64,000 nt of DNA from Paracoccaceae bacterium. Lineage in GTDB: Bacteria; Pseudomonadota; Alphaproteobacteria; Rhodobacterales; Rhodobacteraceae. The notes under the pieces were generated by a model that had not been told where the DNA came from, did no database searches, and was given only the letters and a program-made list of their open reading frames with translations. The stretch is from assembly GCA_020832445.1 (NCBI GenBank), contig JAFIEO010000042.1, forward strand, positions 1-64,000, written 5' to 3'. Position numbers and translations under genes: made by a program. This document shows positions 34,451 to 43,708 of the stretch, piece after piece (position 1 is the stretch's first letter; the number at the start of each line of letters is the position of its first letter).

Positions 34451-35631
34451 CGCCCCAGTTCCCTGATGCCACGGGTGATGCCGTCAAGCGTCATGGGCAC
34501 CATACGCCCTTCGAATATCTGACCGATCATGCCGATGGACTGGGTGTGGCGCCAATGCTGTTCCGGTGTCGGGTTGATCCACAGGGTATCCGGCCATTGG
34601 GCGCGCGCGCGGTTCAGCCAGATCTGGCCCGACTCCTCGTTCCAATGTTCATTCGCGCCGCCCTGATAGACGATTTCATAGGGCGACATGGCCGCGTCAC
34701 CCACGAATATGCATTTCCAGTCGCTGCCATAGCTGCGCAGCAAATCCCATGTTGCAATGCGGTCCGTCCAGCGCCGTGTGTTGTCGCGCCAGACAAATTC
34801 ATACAGGCAGTTGTGGAAGTAATAATGCTCCAGATGCTTGAATTCGGCGCGTGCGGCGCTGAACAATTCCTCCACCGCGCGCACATGGTCATCCATCGAC
34901 CCGCCAATATCCAGCAAAAGCAGAAGTTTAACAGCGTTTCTTCGTTCAGGGCGCGTCTTGACATCCAGCCAGCCCTGTTCGGCGGTGGCGCGGATTGTTC
35001 CATCCAGATCAAGTTCGTCGGCGGCCCCGTCGCGCGCCCATTTGCGCAGCCGTTTCAGCGCCACCTTGATGTTACGCGTGCCCAGTTCCACGTTGTCATC
35101 AAGGTTACGGAACTCGCGTTTGTCCCAGACCTTGACCGCGCGCCTGTGGCGCGATGCGTCCTGACCGATGCGCACGCCTTCGGGGTTATAGCCATACGCC
35201 CCGAAGGGCGATGTTCCTGCCGTGCCAATCCATTTGCTGCCCCCCTGATGGCGGTCTTTCTGGTCTTTCAGCCGCTGCTTGAGGGTGTCCATCAGTTTGT
35301 CGAAGCCGCCAAGCGCCTCGATCTGCGCGCGTTCTTCAGCGCTCAGGTGTTTTTCGGCAAGTTTTTCCAGCCAGTCGCGTGGCAGGTTGACGGCCTCCAG
35401 CACCTGATCAAGGGAAATCCCCTCCACGCCCTTGAAGGTGGCGCTGAAGGCGCGGTCAAAGCGGTCCAGATGGCGCTCGTCCTTCACCATGGCCACGCGC
35501 GCCAGATAATAGAACCCCTCGACATCATAGGTCGCAAGACCCGCCTGCACCCCTTCCAGAAAGGCCAGAAATTCGCGCAGCGATACTGGCACGCCATGGT
35601 CACGCAGGTTCTGGAAGAAGGGCAAAAACAT
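34447..35631 (-). CDS. CoxE-like VWA-domain protein
   Basis: 394 residues from ATG 35631 (MFLPFFQNLRDHGVPVSLREFLAFLEGV). The N-terminal part is helical; the C-terminal VWA domain starts at VKLLLLLDIGGSMDDHV, where the MIDAS reads D-I-G-G-S instead of D-x-S-x-S, as in CoxE relatives. YEFVWRDNTRRWT and GDAAMSPYEI follow. CoxE/MoxR pairs act as metal-centre or complex maturation factors. The MoxR gene is four genes upstream in the same operon. The stop codon lies in a dispersed repeat, so the C-terminus may have been trimmed or changed. Confidence 0.87.
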   Translation of the reverse strand: MFLPFFQNLRDHGVPVSLREFLAFLEGVQAGLATYDVEGFYYLARVAMVKDERHLDRFDRAFSATFKGVEGISLDQVLEAVNLPRDWLEKLAEKHLSAEERAQIEALGGFDKLMDTLKQRLKDQKDRHQGGSKWIGTAGTSPFGAYGYNPEGVRIGQDASRHRRAVKVWDKREFRNLDDNVELGTRNIKVALKRLRKWARDGAADELDLDGTIRATAEQGWLDVKTRPERRNAVKLLLLLDIGGSMDDHVRAVEELFSAARAEFKHLEHYYFHNCLYEFVWRDNTRRWTDRIATWDLLRSYGSDWKCIFVGDAAMSPYEIVYQGGANEHWNEESGQIWLNRARAQWPDTLWINPTPEQHWRHTQSIGMIGQIFEGRMVPMTLDGITRGIRELGR

Positions 35632-35635
35632 GGGG

Positions 35636-35800
35636 TTACAACAGCTTCTCAAGCCCGATCGTGGCAAACAAGCCCAGCAGCGCGCCGACAATCGCGCCCA
35701 CAGCGGCATATTGCGCCTTGTCCAGCCGGTTGCCGCCGCGCTTGTGCGCGCTGCGCAGGCCCAGTGCCGCGCCTGCTATCAGTCCGAAAATCACGATCAT
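35636..35800 (-). CDS. Small 54-residue membrane protein
   Basis: A short frame between the DUF2927 and VWA genes. It begins MIVIFGLIAGAALGLRSAHK, has a basic RGGNRLDKAQ linker, then a second hydrophobic segment (YAAVGAIVGALLGLFATIGL) and KLL. AAGGAAT precedes ATG 35800 and its stop is four bases before the VWA start, so it is tightly embedded in the operon. The two glycine-rich helices suggest an inner-membrane hairpin. Function is unknown; possible membrane partner of the VWA/MoxR system. Confidence 0.7.
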   Translation of the reverse strand: MIVIFGLIAGAALGLRSAHKRGGNRLDKAQYAAVGAIVGALLGLFATIGLEKLL

Positions 35801-35819
35801 TTATGGTATTCCTTCTGCT

Positions 35820-37178
35820 TCAGTTCCGGCGCGCAAGGGTCGCGATTTCTTCGCGCCGGTTGTCGGCGGCCTGTTCCGACCCGAAGCCATACAGCGCAAA
35901 CGGGACCGAGTCACGACGCAGTTCTTCGGCCTTTGCGCGCTGGCCCAGATGTTCCAGTGATTGCGCGCGCAACAGCATCAATGATGCCAGCAATGCACCG
36001 TTTTCCGTACGGCGCGCAACGGTCATTGCACTGTCGGTCAGCTGCAACACCAGATCATGCTGTCCACCGGCAAGCGCCTGTGCCGTCAGATGCAGGTGAA
36101 CATGCGCGCGGTGCACCGCCGTTCCCGGCCGTATGTTATAAATTCCTGCGGCCAGTATCATCGCATCCAGCGCCTGCGCGCCATCTTCCGGGGGCGCGAA
36201 GCGCGCGGACAGGAACAGACTGAATGCAAGGCGTTCATCCTGCCAGCGCTGGTCCAGCGCGATGGCAAGCGCGCGTTGTGCCTCGCGGAAACTGACGCGC
36301 CGTGATGTCGCGCCCAAAGCCGCCTCAATCGCACGTGTCCATTCCATCGGTGTGGGGATTTTGTCCAGATCGACCCTGCTGGTCGCACCTGACGGGTTGT
36401 GCCGTGCCAGCAAGGCGGGCAGGCGTTCGCCCACTTCGGCCCGCGTCATTCCGGGTTGCAACGCGGGATCGTTCCACACCCGCAGCACCAGCATGTCGAA
36501 CCCTGTCAGAACTGTCTGGAAATTGTCGTCATTCCACACGGTTTCGCCAATACGAAACAGGTCGTTCAACGGACCAATGGCCTGCGCAATTTCTTCGTGC
36601 AGGCAATCGCGCATGTCCTGAACCGTGCTGTCGGCGGGGACAATGACAAGCGCGCGGTCACGGCGGACAACGCGTGTCCAGTCCAGTTCCGGCGCGCGCG
36701 GATTGGCGCGGAATTCATCCCAACTGGTGATATTGGGCAGCACGAAACACGCCGCATTGGGCACTGCACGGCGCAGGGCTGCGCGCGGCACAAATTCAAC
36801 CACGATCTGGCCCTGACCCTCGACGCGGCGAATATCCAGCCCCGCTTCGCGTTGCAGCCGCGTGATCAGCCTGTCGGTTTCGATAACACCCAAGGGTGGC
36901 ACCGGCCCGTGCAGCGACAGCGTGACCGGCCCGTCAAAGCGGGAAAACTGCGGAATTTCGCGCCCTGATTCCAGCCGGAATCCCAGTTCAAGGATATCTT
37001 CGGCAATTTGTGCGTTGCTGCGTTCGGGCGCGAAGGCGCGCGGGGCGCCGAACAATGCCTGTGAACTGATTGCGCGGGTTTGCAGCGACAGGTCTACGGG
37101 TTTTTCAGTCGGGGCGGTTCCCATCATACCGCAACCCGCCAGAAAAACTGCGGCGCAGGTCAGGATTATGCGCGTCAT
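35820..37178 (-). CDS. DUF2927 lipoprotein
   Basis: 452 residues. It has a lipobox signal (MTRIILTCAAVFLAGCGMMG, Cys at residue 16). The DUF2927 part covers about residues 55-260: AEDILELGFRLESGREIPQFSRFDGPVTLSLHG ... HEEIAQAIGPLNDLFRIGETVWNDDNF, where the H-E-E-I-A-Q-A-x-G-x-x-N-D block looks like a zinc-protease-like helix but lacks the full HExxH. The C-terminal half is helical with TPR-like features. An envelope protein of unknown role, between the acetyltransferase and the 54-residue membrane protein. Confidence 0.85.
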   Translation of the reverse strand: MTRIILTCAAVFLAGCGMMGTAPTEKPVDLSLQTRAISSQALFGAPRAFAPERSNAQIAEDILELGFRLESGREIPQFSRFDGPVTLSLHGPVPPLGVIETDRLITRLQREAGLDIRRVEGQGQIVVEFVPRAALRRAVPNAACFVLPNITSWDEFRANPRAPELDWTRVVRRDRALVIVPADSTVQDMRDCLHEEIAQAIGPLNDLFRIGETVWNDDNFQTVLTGFDMLVLRVWNDPALQPGMTRAEVGERLPALLARHNPSGATSRVDLDKIPTPMEWTRAIEAALGATSRRVSFREAQRALAIALDQRWQDERLAFSLFLSARFAPPEDGAQALDAMILAAGIYNIRPGTAVHRAHVHLHLTAQALAGGQHDLVLQLTDSAMTVARRTENGALLASLMLLRAQSLEHLGQRAKAEELRRDSVPFALYGFGSEQAADNRREEIATLARRN

Positions 37179-37621
37179 TCGGGGCGCTTGTATTTGATGA
37201 AGGGTGTTTCTTCGCCGATCTTGTCATACAGTTTGCGCGCGGTTGCGTTGAAATCCTGTGTCAGCCAGTAAACACTGCCCGCGCCTCGCGCATCTGCTGC
37301 GGCGTATACGGCAGAAATAAGGGCGCGCCCCGCCCCCATGCCGCGCGATTCGGGCGCGGTGAACAGGTCTTGCAGGTAGCATACGCCTTCGGGGTGCCAG
37401 CAATGGGAATGAAACAGGTAATGCACCAACCCGACTGCCTGCCCGTCTTGCCATGCCAGATAACCGCAAGGGGCGTGCGGATCATCTGACAACAGCGCGG
37501 CGAAGGTGGCGTCATAGACGGCCAGCGGCAAGGATGTGTCATAGAAATCCAGATAGGCATACCAAAGCTGCGCCCATTGGGGTTTGTCTTGTGCGCCAAC
37601 GGGCCTGATGTCCAATGTCAT
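37175..37621 (-). CDS. GNAT family N-acetyltransferase
   Basis: 148 residues. The acetyl-CoA site is in CYLQDLFTAPESRGMGAGRALISAVYAAADARG (motif A with R-G-x-G-A/G), followed by VYWLTQDFNATARKLYDKIG (motif B). The substrate is unknown; related members acetylate amines or protein N-termini. Its TGA overlaps the ATG of the DUF2927 gene, and it starts one base after the MoxR stop, so it sits inside the MoxR/VWA operon. Confidence 0.88.
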   Translation of the reverse strand: MTLDIRPVGAQDKPQWAQLWYAYLDFYDTSLPLAVYDATFAALLSDDPHAPCGYLAWQDGQAVGLVHYLFHSHCWHPEGVCYLQDLFTAPESRGMGAGRALISAVYAAADARGAGSVYWLTQDFNATARKLYDKIGEETPFIKYKRPE

Positions 37622-37622
37622 G

Positions 37623-38465
37623 TTACCGTCCCTGCCTGCGTGCCATGAATGCCAGACGTTCAAACAAGTGAACATCCTGTTCGTTTTTCAGCAATGCACC
37701 ATGCAGTTTCGGCAGGGCATTCGGCCCGTCACGCTTCAGGTCTTCGGGCGACAGGTCTTCGGCCAGCAATAGCTTCAGCCAGTCCAGAACTTCAGATGTA
37801 GAGGGCTTTTTCTTAAGTCCCGGTGTGTCGCGCACTTCAAGAAACTGTGTCAGCGCGGTGGTCAGAAGCGCAGGTTTGATATCGGGGAAATGCACATCAA
37901 CAATTTCCTTCAGCGTGTCGATGTCAGGAAAGCTGATGTAATGGAAGAAACAGCGCCGCAGGAACGCATCCGGCAGGTCTTTTTCATTGTTCGAGGTGAT
38001 GATGACAATCGGGCGGTGGCGCGCGCGGATCATCTGGCCCGTCTCGTAGACGAAGAATTCCATCTGATCCAGTTCTTGCAACAGATCGTTTGGAAACTCG
38101 ATATCGGCCTTGTCGATTTCATCGATCAACAGCACCACGCGGCCCTCGGCCTCGAATGCCTGCCACAGCTTGCCCTTGCGGATGTAGTTATTGACGTCAT
38201 TCACGCGCGCATCGCCCAGCTGGCTGTCGCGCAGGCGCGACACCGCGTCATACTCATATAGCCCCTGTTGCGCGCGGGTCGTCGATTTTATGCCCCATTC
38301 GATCATCGGCACCCCAAGCGATGCGGCAATCTGGCGGGCCAGTTCGGTCTTGCCGGTGCCCGGTTCGCCTTTGACCAGAAGCGGGCGTTCCAGCGTAATC
38401 GCCGCATTTACCGCAACACGAAGATCTTCGCTGGCGATGTAGGAGTCTGTGGACGTGAAACGCAT
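37623..38465 (-). CDS. MoxR-family AAA ATPase
   Basis: 280 residues. Walker A GEPGTGKT is at residues 33-40, Walker B VVLLIDEID near 110-118, sensor 1 IVIITSNNEKDLPDAF follows, and FLRRCFFHYISFP is the arginine-finger region. MoxR ATPases act with VWA partners as chaperones for metal-enzyme assembly; the CoxE-like partner is at the end of this operon. The start at 38465 (MRFTSTDSYIASEDLRVAV) fits the family; a longer frame to 38510 is possible. Confidence 0.92.
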   Translation of the reverse strand: MRFTSTDSYIASEDLRVAVNAAITLERPLLVKGEPGTGKTELARQIAASLGVPMIEWGIKSTTRAQQGLYEYDAVSRLRDSQLGDARVNDVNNYIRKGKLWQAFEAEGRVVLLIDEIDKADIEFPNDLLQELDQMEFFVYETGQMIRARHRPIVIITSNNEKDLPDAFLRRCFFHYISFPDIDTLKEIVDVHFPDIKPALLTTALTQFLEVRDTPGLKKKPSTSEVLDWLKLLLAEDLSPEDLKRDGPNALPKLHGALLKNEQDVHLFERLAFMARRQGR

Positions 38466-38676
38466 GCTTTTAATGTTTTCCCTGCATTTTGGCGCGATAA
38501 TCTTGGGCAAACCTAGCTTGCCCGGTGACGCGCGGCAAGGCAGGTTTCACAAAGGATGCGAAAGCGCGTGACATTCTTTTTCCCATCCGCTATTTGCCCG
38601 ACACAGCGCTGAATATGGGTGCAAGATGGATGAAGACCTCAAGACCTATCATCCTGCAAAGACAGGGGAACGGGGC

Positions 38677-39099
38677 ATGAAGCCAGAAACATTCCTGCCG
38701 GATGACTACCGCCCGGCCGAAGACGAGCCTTTCATGAATGACCGCCAGCTGGAATATTTCCGCAGAAAACTAACGGTCTGGAAAGAAGACATCCTTAAAG
38801 GATCTCAGGAAACGCTGGCCGATCTGGCCAATAGCAGCCGCAATATTCCTGATGTCGCGGATCGCGCGTCCGAAGAAACCGACCGCGCACTGGAATTGCG
38901 CACACGCGACCGGCAACGCAAGCTGATCTCGAAAATCGACGCTGCGTTGCGGCGTATTGAAAGCGGTGATTTCGGCTATTGCGATGTCACGGGAGAGCGG
39001 ATTTCGTTAAAGCGGCTTGATGCGCGCCCGATTGCGACAATGACATTGCAGGCGCAGGAAGCGCATGAACGCAAGGAACGTGTTCACCGCGACGATTGA
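38677..39099 (+). CDS. dksA: RNA polymerase-binding protein DksA
   Basis: 140 residues from ATG 38677, the usual family length; an in-frame ATG at 38626 gives 157. The coiled-coil has ERQLEYF-type MNDRQLEYFRRKLTVWKEDIL and a tip with SEETDRALELRTRDRQRKL. The zinc-finger region keeps one cysteine only (FGYCDVTGERIS), while the second pair is RLDARPIATMTL, as I recall for R. sphaeroides DksA, which works without zinc. It binds the polymerase secondary channel with ppGpp and tunes rRNA and amino-acid gene transcription. A terminator follows. Confidence 0.93.
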   Translation: MKPETFLPDDYRPAEDEPFMNDRQLEYFRRKLTVWKEDILKGSQETLADLANSSRNIPDVADRASEETDRALELRTRDRQRKLISKIDAALRRIESGDFGYCDVTGERISLKRLDARPIATMTLQAQEAHERKERVHRDD

Positions 39100-39125
39100 T
39101 CGCACGCGCCGCGTATGAAGTTTGG

Positions 39126-39156
39126 AACCGGGTTCACTTATGGACCCGGTTTTTTG
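39126..39156 (+). terminator. Terminator after dksA
   Basis: AACCGGGT (39126..39133) pairs with ACCCGGTT (39144..39151) around a 10-base loop, followed by a T run (TTTT to 39155). It starts 27 bases beyond the dksA stop. Confidence 0.85.
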
Positions 39157-39272
39157 TGCTAAGGCAATGCGGGACGCGCGGGCATGGTTTTGTGCAGCAC
39201 GCGTCCACGCTGCGCGACATAGGGTGTCAGACAGGTGGTCATGCGCCTTTACAACGGGTTAGGGGTATCAGA

Positions 39273-40436
39273 TTGGGGCTTTCTGGCTTGGATGTCATTG
39301 TGGTGGGCGGCGGTATTGCGGGGCTTGCCGTTGCTGCGGGTTTGCGCCAGCGCGGCGCGCAGGTGCTGGTTCTGGAACAGGCCGGCGATTTTCGCGAAGT
39401 GGGGGCAGGGCTGCAAATCAGCCCCAATGGTGCGCGGGTGTTGCAGGCATTGGGCCTTGGCGACGGGCTGTCGCAAGCTGCCATGCGCAGCAGGGCGGTT
39501 GCCCTGCATGAAGGGGCAAACGGTCGTCAGGTCATGCGGCTTGATCTGCCTGAAGGTGGCGCGGGGTTCCATCTTGTTCACCGTGCGGACCTGATCGCGC
39601 TGCTGGCCAGTGCGCTTGACGGGGTTCAGACACGCTTTGTCGCGCAGGTCGCGCATGTCAACACCCAAGGGCCGCGCGCCCGCGTGACCTTGCAGGGCGG
39701 CGAGGTTCTGGCGGCTGATCTTGTCTTGGGCGCGGACGGGCTGCATTCCGTTATCCGCCCCGCGATGCAGGGCGGGGCAGTTGACCCCCCGTTTTTCACA
39801 GGACAGGTGGCATGGCGTGCCCTGATTCCCGCCGCCCCCGACAGTTTGCCGGAAGCGCAGGTTTTCATGGGGCCGGGGCGTCATCTGGTCAGCTATCCGT
39901 TGCGCGGGGGGCGTGTGCGCAACATTGTCGCCGTCGAGGAACGCAAGGCCTGGGCGTCCGAGGGGTGGAACCACCCCGACAACCCCGCCAATCTGCGCGC
40001 CGCCTTTGCGGGGTTCGGCGGTCCGGTGCCGGACTGGCTGGCGCAGGTCAGTTCGGTTTATCTGTGGGGGCTGTTCCGTCACCCCGTCGCGCGGCACTGG
40101 CATAACGGCCATGCTGCAATTCTGGGCGATGCGGCGCACCCGACGCTGCCATTCATGGCGCAGGGCGCGAATATGGCGCTGGAAGATGCGTGGCAATTGC
40201 TGCGCTGCCTGCAACACGCCCCGATCGACCGCGCCTTGCACGCGTATCAGAACGCACGGCGCGACCGCGTTGCAAAGGTGATCAGGGCCGCGAATCACAA
40301 TGCACGCAATTACCACCTGCGCCCGCCGCTGGCGCAGATCGCGCATGCGGGGTTGCGGCTTGCATCAAAACTCAGGCCCGATGCGGCATTGCGCCGGTTT
40401 TCATGGATTTATGACTATGACGTCACGCGCGCGTGA
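39273..40436 (+). CDS. FAD-dependent monooxygenase (salicylate-hydroxylase-like)
   Basis: 387 residues if the TTG at 39273 is the start; AGGGG lies about eight bases upstream and no in-frame ATG is near. DVIVVGGGIAGLAVAAGL is the FAD Rossmann motif, DREVGAGLQISPNGA-like FREVGAGLQISPNGARVL follows, then LVLGADGLHSVIR (the D-G pair) and AAILGDAAHPTLPFMAQGANMALEDAW (second FAD motif). Members hydroxylate aromatic acids; the substrate is unknown. The frame runs open to 39096, but nothing there looks like family sequence. Confidence 0.85.
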   Translation: MGLSGLDVIVVGGGIAGLAVAAGLRQRGAQVLVLEQAGDFREVGAGLQISPNGARVLQALGLGDGLSQAAMRSRAVALHEGANGRQVMRLDLPEGGAGFHLVHRADLIALLASALDGVQTRFVAQVAHVNTQGPRARVTLQGGEVLAADLVLGADGLHSVIRPAMQGGAVDPPFFTGQVAWRALIPAAPDSLPEAQVFMGPGRHLVSYPLRGGRVRNIVAVEERKAWASEGWNHPDNPANLRAAFAGFGGPVPDWLAQVSSVYLWGLFRHPVARHWHNGHAAILGDAAHPTLPFMAQGANMALEDAWQLLRCLQHAPIDRALHAYQNARRDRVAKVIRAANHNARNYHLRPPLAQIAHAGLRLASKLRPDAALRRFSWIYDYDVTRA

Positions 40437-40497
40437 AATCTGCTGGTATTCAGGGCCGTGACACCCAGATATATGGATCACGCGTAACGAGGGTATT

Positions 40498-41082
40498 ATG
40501 GACAGTGATCAGATTGCACGGATGCTCTATCTTGGGATCTGGGGCACAGTTCTTATCAGTTACTTCCTGATTGCGCGTCAGCAAAACCTTGGCCAGACGT
40601 TGCGCCATGCCCTGTTGTGGGGGCTTATTTTTGTTGGCGTGGCCGCAGGTTACGGGCTGTGGCAGGATATATCGCAAACCAGCCGTGTTTCGGTGAATGG
40701 TGACGGCGCGATCGTGCTGCGCGCCGCGCGTGACGGGCATTTCCATCTGGATTTGCAGATCAATTCCGAACCTGTGCGCTTCATCATCGATACGGGTGCG
40801 TCGGATCTGGTGTTGTCGCAGGCCGATGCGGAACGCGTGGGGCTGGCACCGGATACGCTTGCCTATCTGGGACAGGCACGAACGGCGAATGGAATCGTGG
40901 GCCTTGCACGCGTCAGTCTGGATGAAGTGATCCTTGCGCATGGGGATCTGGAAATCCGCGACACACAGGTGCCTGCCTTCGTCAACGAAGGGCAATTGGA
41001 CATTTCGCTTCTGGGTATGGGGTATTTACGCCGCTATGCCCGCATTTCTATCGAAGGGGAGCGGCTGATTCTGGAAAGATAG
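40498..41082 (+). CDS. Membrane-bound retropepsin-like aspartic protease
   Basis: 194 residues. Two N-terminal helices (about 10-25 and 38-56) anchor it. The protease-like domain begins at HLDLQINSEPVRFIIDTGASDLVLS with D98-T99-G100-A-S, and LDISLLGMGYLRRYARISIEG closes the fold; this is the clan AA TIGR02281-type pattern. Only one active-site Asp per chain is expected, so it would work as a dimer. Its target is unknown. It lies directly upstream of trpB (69 bases), but a link is not evident. Confidence 0.85.
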   Translation: MDSDQIARMLYLGIWGTVLISYFLIARQQNLGQTLRHALLWGLIFVGVAAGYGLWQDISQTSRVSVNGDGAIVLRAARDGHFHLDLQINSEPVRFIIDTGASDLVLSQADAERVGLAPDTLAYLGQARTANGIVGLARVSLDEVILAHGDLEIRDTQVPAFVNEGQLDISLLGMGYLRRYARISIEGERLILER

Positions 41083-41151
41083 GCGGGATATGCTTGTCTG
41101 GACAGGCGCGCAGCGCTAGGACTCCCCCAACAACCGCTTGAGGAAACGCGC

Positions 41152-42378
41152 ATGCCTGATGATCTGATCAATTCCTTCATGACCGGCCCTGATGAACAGG
41201 GGCGGTTCGGCATTTATGGTGGGCGTTTCGTGTCGGAAACGCTGATGCCGCTGATCCTGGAATTGGAAGCGGAATATGAACGCGCCAAGACCGATGACAG
41301 TTTCTGGGCGCAGATGGATGACCTTTGGAAACATTACGTCGGCCGCCCGTCGCCGCTGTATTATGCCGAACGCCTGACGGAACATTGCGGTGGTGCAAAA
41401 ATCTATCTGAAGCGTGACGAGCTGAACCACACCGGCGCGCATAAGATCAACAATGTTCTGGGGCAGATTCTGCTGGCCATGCGCATGGGCAAATCGCGGA
41501 TCATTGCGGAAACCGGCGCGGGGCAACACGGCGTGGCAACGGCCACGGTTTGTGCGCGCTTCGGTCTGAAATGCATCGTTTACATGGGCGCGCATGATGT
41601 GGAACGTCAGGCCCCGAATGTATTTCGCATGAAACTTCTGGGCGCCGAGGTTGTGCCGGTGAAATCCGGTCGTGGCACGTTGAAAGATGCCATGAATGAC
41701 GCGCTGCGCGACTGGGTGACCAATGTGCATGACACATTCTATTGCATCGGCACTGTCGCGGGCCCGCACCCCTATCCGGCGATGGTGCGTGATTTCCAGT
41801 CGATCATCGGCAAGGAAACCCGCGAACAGCTGATGGAACGCGAAGGGCGCCTGCCCGATACGATTATCGCAGCCATTGGTGGCGGCTCGAACGCGATGGG
41901 GCTGTTCTATCCGTTCCTTGACGACAAATCCGTGAATATCATTGGTGTCGAGGCGGGCGGGCGCGGTGTTGACGACCGGATGGAGCATTGCGCCAGCCTG
42001 ACTGGTGGGCGCCCCGGCGTGCTGCATGGCAACCGCACCTATCTGCTTCAGGATGACAATGGCCAGATTCTGGAAGGGCATTCCATTTCGGCGGGCCTTG
42101 ATTACCCCGGTATTGGTCCCGAACATGCCTGGCTGAAGGATATGGGCCGCGCGCAATATGTTTCAATCACCGATGCCGAGGCGTTGTCCGCATTCCAGAC
42201 CTGCTGCGCATTGGAGGGAATCATTCCTGCGCTGGAGCCAAGCCACGCCTTGGCGCATGTCCTGAAGATTGCGCCGGAACTTCCGCAAGACCATTTGCTG
42301 GTGATGAATATGTGCGGACGGGGCGATAAGGATATTTTCACCGTTGCGAAGCATCTGGGCTTTGAAATGGGGTCGTAA
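41152..42378 (+). CDS. trpB: Tryptophan synthase beta chain
   Basis: 408 residues. K98 in HTGAHKINN is the PLP lysine, preceded by [24 protein letters not shown] and the phosphate-binding GGGSNAMG loop follow. TrpB joins indole and serine to make tryptophan with TrpA. No trpA or trpF is nearby, so the genes are split in this genome or separated further away. The next gene starts 396 bases on. Confidence 0.97.
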   Translation: MPDDLINSFMTGPDEQGRFGIYGGRFVSETLMPLILELEAEYERAKTDDSFWAQMDDLWKHYVGRPSPLYYAERLTEHCGGAKIYLKRDELNHTGAHKINNVLGQILLAMRMGKSRIIAETGAGQHGVATATVCARFGLKCIVYMGAHDVERQAPNVFRMKLLGAEVVPVKSGRGTLKDAMNDALRDWVTNVHDTFYCIGTVAGPHPYPAMVRDFQSIIGKETREQLMEREGRLPDTIIAAIGGGSNAMGLFYPFLDDKSVNIIGVEAGGRGVDDRMEHCASLTGGRPGVLHGNRTYLLQDDNGQILEGHSISAGLDYPGIGPEHAWLKDMGRAQYVSITDAEALSAFQTCCALEGIIPALEPSHALAHVLKIAPELPQDHLLVMNMCGRGDKDIFTVAKHLGFEMGS

Positions 42379-42774
42379 ACTTTGGTTTACGGCTTTGAAA
42401 TAAACCCTTTAAGAATAGATTAACCCTTTTACAGGCGCTATCGAAGTTATGTCGATGGGCATTCAGTCGGATGCCCGCGACATTAGTCCGAGTGCGATAT
42501 GTTTTAGCCATAAGGCCAGAAGTCATTGGTTGCAGCCGTCTGCGTAAGTGGTTTGTGCAAGGTTTCTGGAGTAAGCGGTAAAGTAAACGGTAGGCTGTTT
42601 TAATTATGTTGTGGTGTGCATCTGCCCGGATTTGGACGCATGCACTTTTTCACCGCTGGCTTTCGTTTGTGTAACGAGTATTGTGAGTAACCCCGCATCC
42701 GGTGGCTTTGGCCGCCGGATGCGGGCGCGGCCAGCGCAGCATTGTCCTTTTGGCGGCTACGGAGGTTATATGTG
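42379..42774 (+). other. 396-base intergenic region with a strong hairpin
   Basis: It is less G+C-rich than flanking coding DNA and has no convincing ORF. CCCGCATCCGG (42692..42702) and CCGGATGCGGG (42715..42725) form an 11-base perfect stem with a 12-base loop, but no T run follows, so it is not a standard terminator. The final 20 bases hold GGAGG, the ribosome site for the next gene. A regulatory leader or small RNA is possible; I see no known riboswitch. Confidence 0.4.
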
Positions 42775-43134
42775 ATGCCTGTGACGCCGCATAGGTTTGC
42801 GCTGCTCTGTATGGTTGCCACAATGGCGATGTCCACCGCACAGGCGCAGGACGACCAATCCGTAAGGCTTTCCCCTGAAATGGTTAGCGACGCGCTGCAA
42901 GAGCAGGGCTATTCCGTCGAATCCATAACCCGCACCCTTCTGGGGCGCGTGCGTGTTGTTGCATCTGCTGGGCAAATCTGGCGCGAAGTGGTGATTGACC
43001 TGTCTTCAGGACAAATCTTGCGCGATTACGCGGTTGAGTTCCCGCCAAATGATATTCCCCAGCGCACAACTGATGCCATGCCGCGGGGCGGCACCGTGTT
43101 GGATGGGGGCAATTTGCCCGACATCAAGAAGTGA
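42775..43134 (+). CDS. Small exported protein (PepSY-like)
   Basis: 119 residues with a signal peptide ending near STAQAQD (residue 25). The mature part (VRLSPEMVSDALQEQGYSVESITRTLLGRVRVVASAGQIWREVVIDLSSGQILRDYAVEF) resembles a PepSY-type module: helix, then strands with G-x-I-L-R-D-Y. GGAGG lies nine bases before ATG 42775. It precedes the membrane-tethered LuxR-type gene by 64 bases, so the two could form a sensor pair, which is inference. Confidence 0.65.
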   Translation: MPVTPHRFALLCMVATMAMSTAQAQDDQSVRLSPEMVSDALQEQGYSVESITRTLLGRVRVVASAGQIWREVVIDLSSGQILRDYAVEFPPNDIPQRTTDAMPRGGTVLDGGNLPDIKK

Positions 43135-43198
43135 CCCGAATGATACATGATTTTTGTGAAATGGTTTCAGTGTTCCCGCGTGTTGAACGAGGTGCGTG

Positions 43199-43708
43199 GT
43201 GAAGTTGAAACTCGTGATCCTTGGAATGATCTGTGTGCAGGCCGTGGGCGCGCTGTTTTTCATTAGTGAAATCGTGATGTCGATTCTGGGAATTGAACGC
43301 CAGCCCATCGACTGGAAATTGCGCGAGATGATGGAAATTGGCGCGGCTGTGGCGTTGATTATCGGGTTGGTCATGTCGGCGGTGTTGCTGACGCAAAGCC
43401 AGATCAAACTGGGCCGTGCCGAAGCGCGTTTGCAGCGTGCGTCCAGCGCATTTATTGACCTGATGGACCAGCGGTTTGACGAATGGGGGCTGACGCCTGC
43501 GGAACGCGATGTGGCGTTCTTCGTGCTCAAGGGGTTCAGCATTCACGAAATTGCGAAGTTTCGCTGCACATCCGAAGGGACGGTAAAGGCGCAGACCAAT
43601 GCAATCTACCGAAAGGCCGAAGTGAACGGGCGTGGACAGTTGATGAGTTTGTTCATCGACGATCTGATTGTCGACAAGCCCGTGTTGCCCAAATCTGACG
43701 TGGCATAA
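43199..43708 (+). CDS. Membrane-tethered LuxR-type HTH protein
   Basis: 169 residues from the GTG at 43199. Two membrane helices (about 3-25 and 45-67) come before a short coiled linker and a C-terminal LuxR-type [59 protein letters not shown]. There is no receiver or autoinducer domain, so the DNA-binding part is held at the inner face of the membrane. The start could instead be the GTG three bases upstream. Target genes are unknown; the small exported protein before it is a candidate signal partner. Confidence 0.82.
   Translation: MKLKLVILGMICVQAVGALFFISEIVMSILGIERQPIDWKLREMMEIGAAVALIIGLVMSAVLLTQSQIKLGRAEARLQRASSAFIDLMDQRFDEWGLTPAERDVAFFVLKGFSIHEIAKFRCTSEGTVKAQTNAIYRKAEVNGRGQLMSLFIDDLIVDKPVLPKSDVA

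Noticed and set aside
42692-42725. Terminator after trpB
   Set aside because: The stem is strong, but no T run follows on either strand, and it lies more than 300 bases after the gene.
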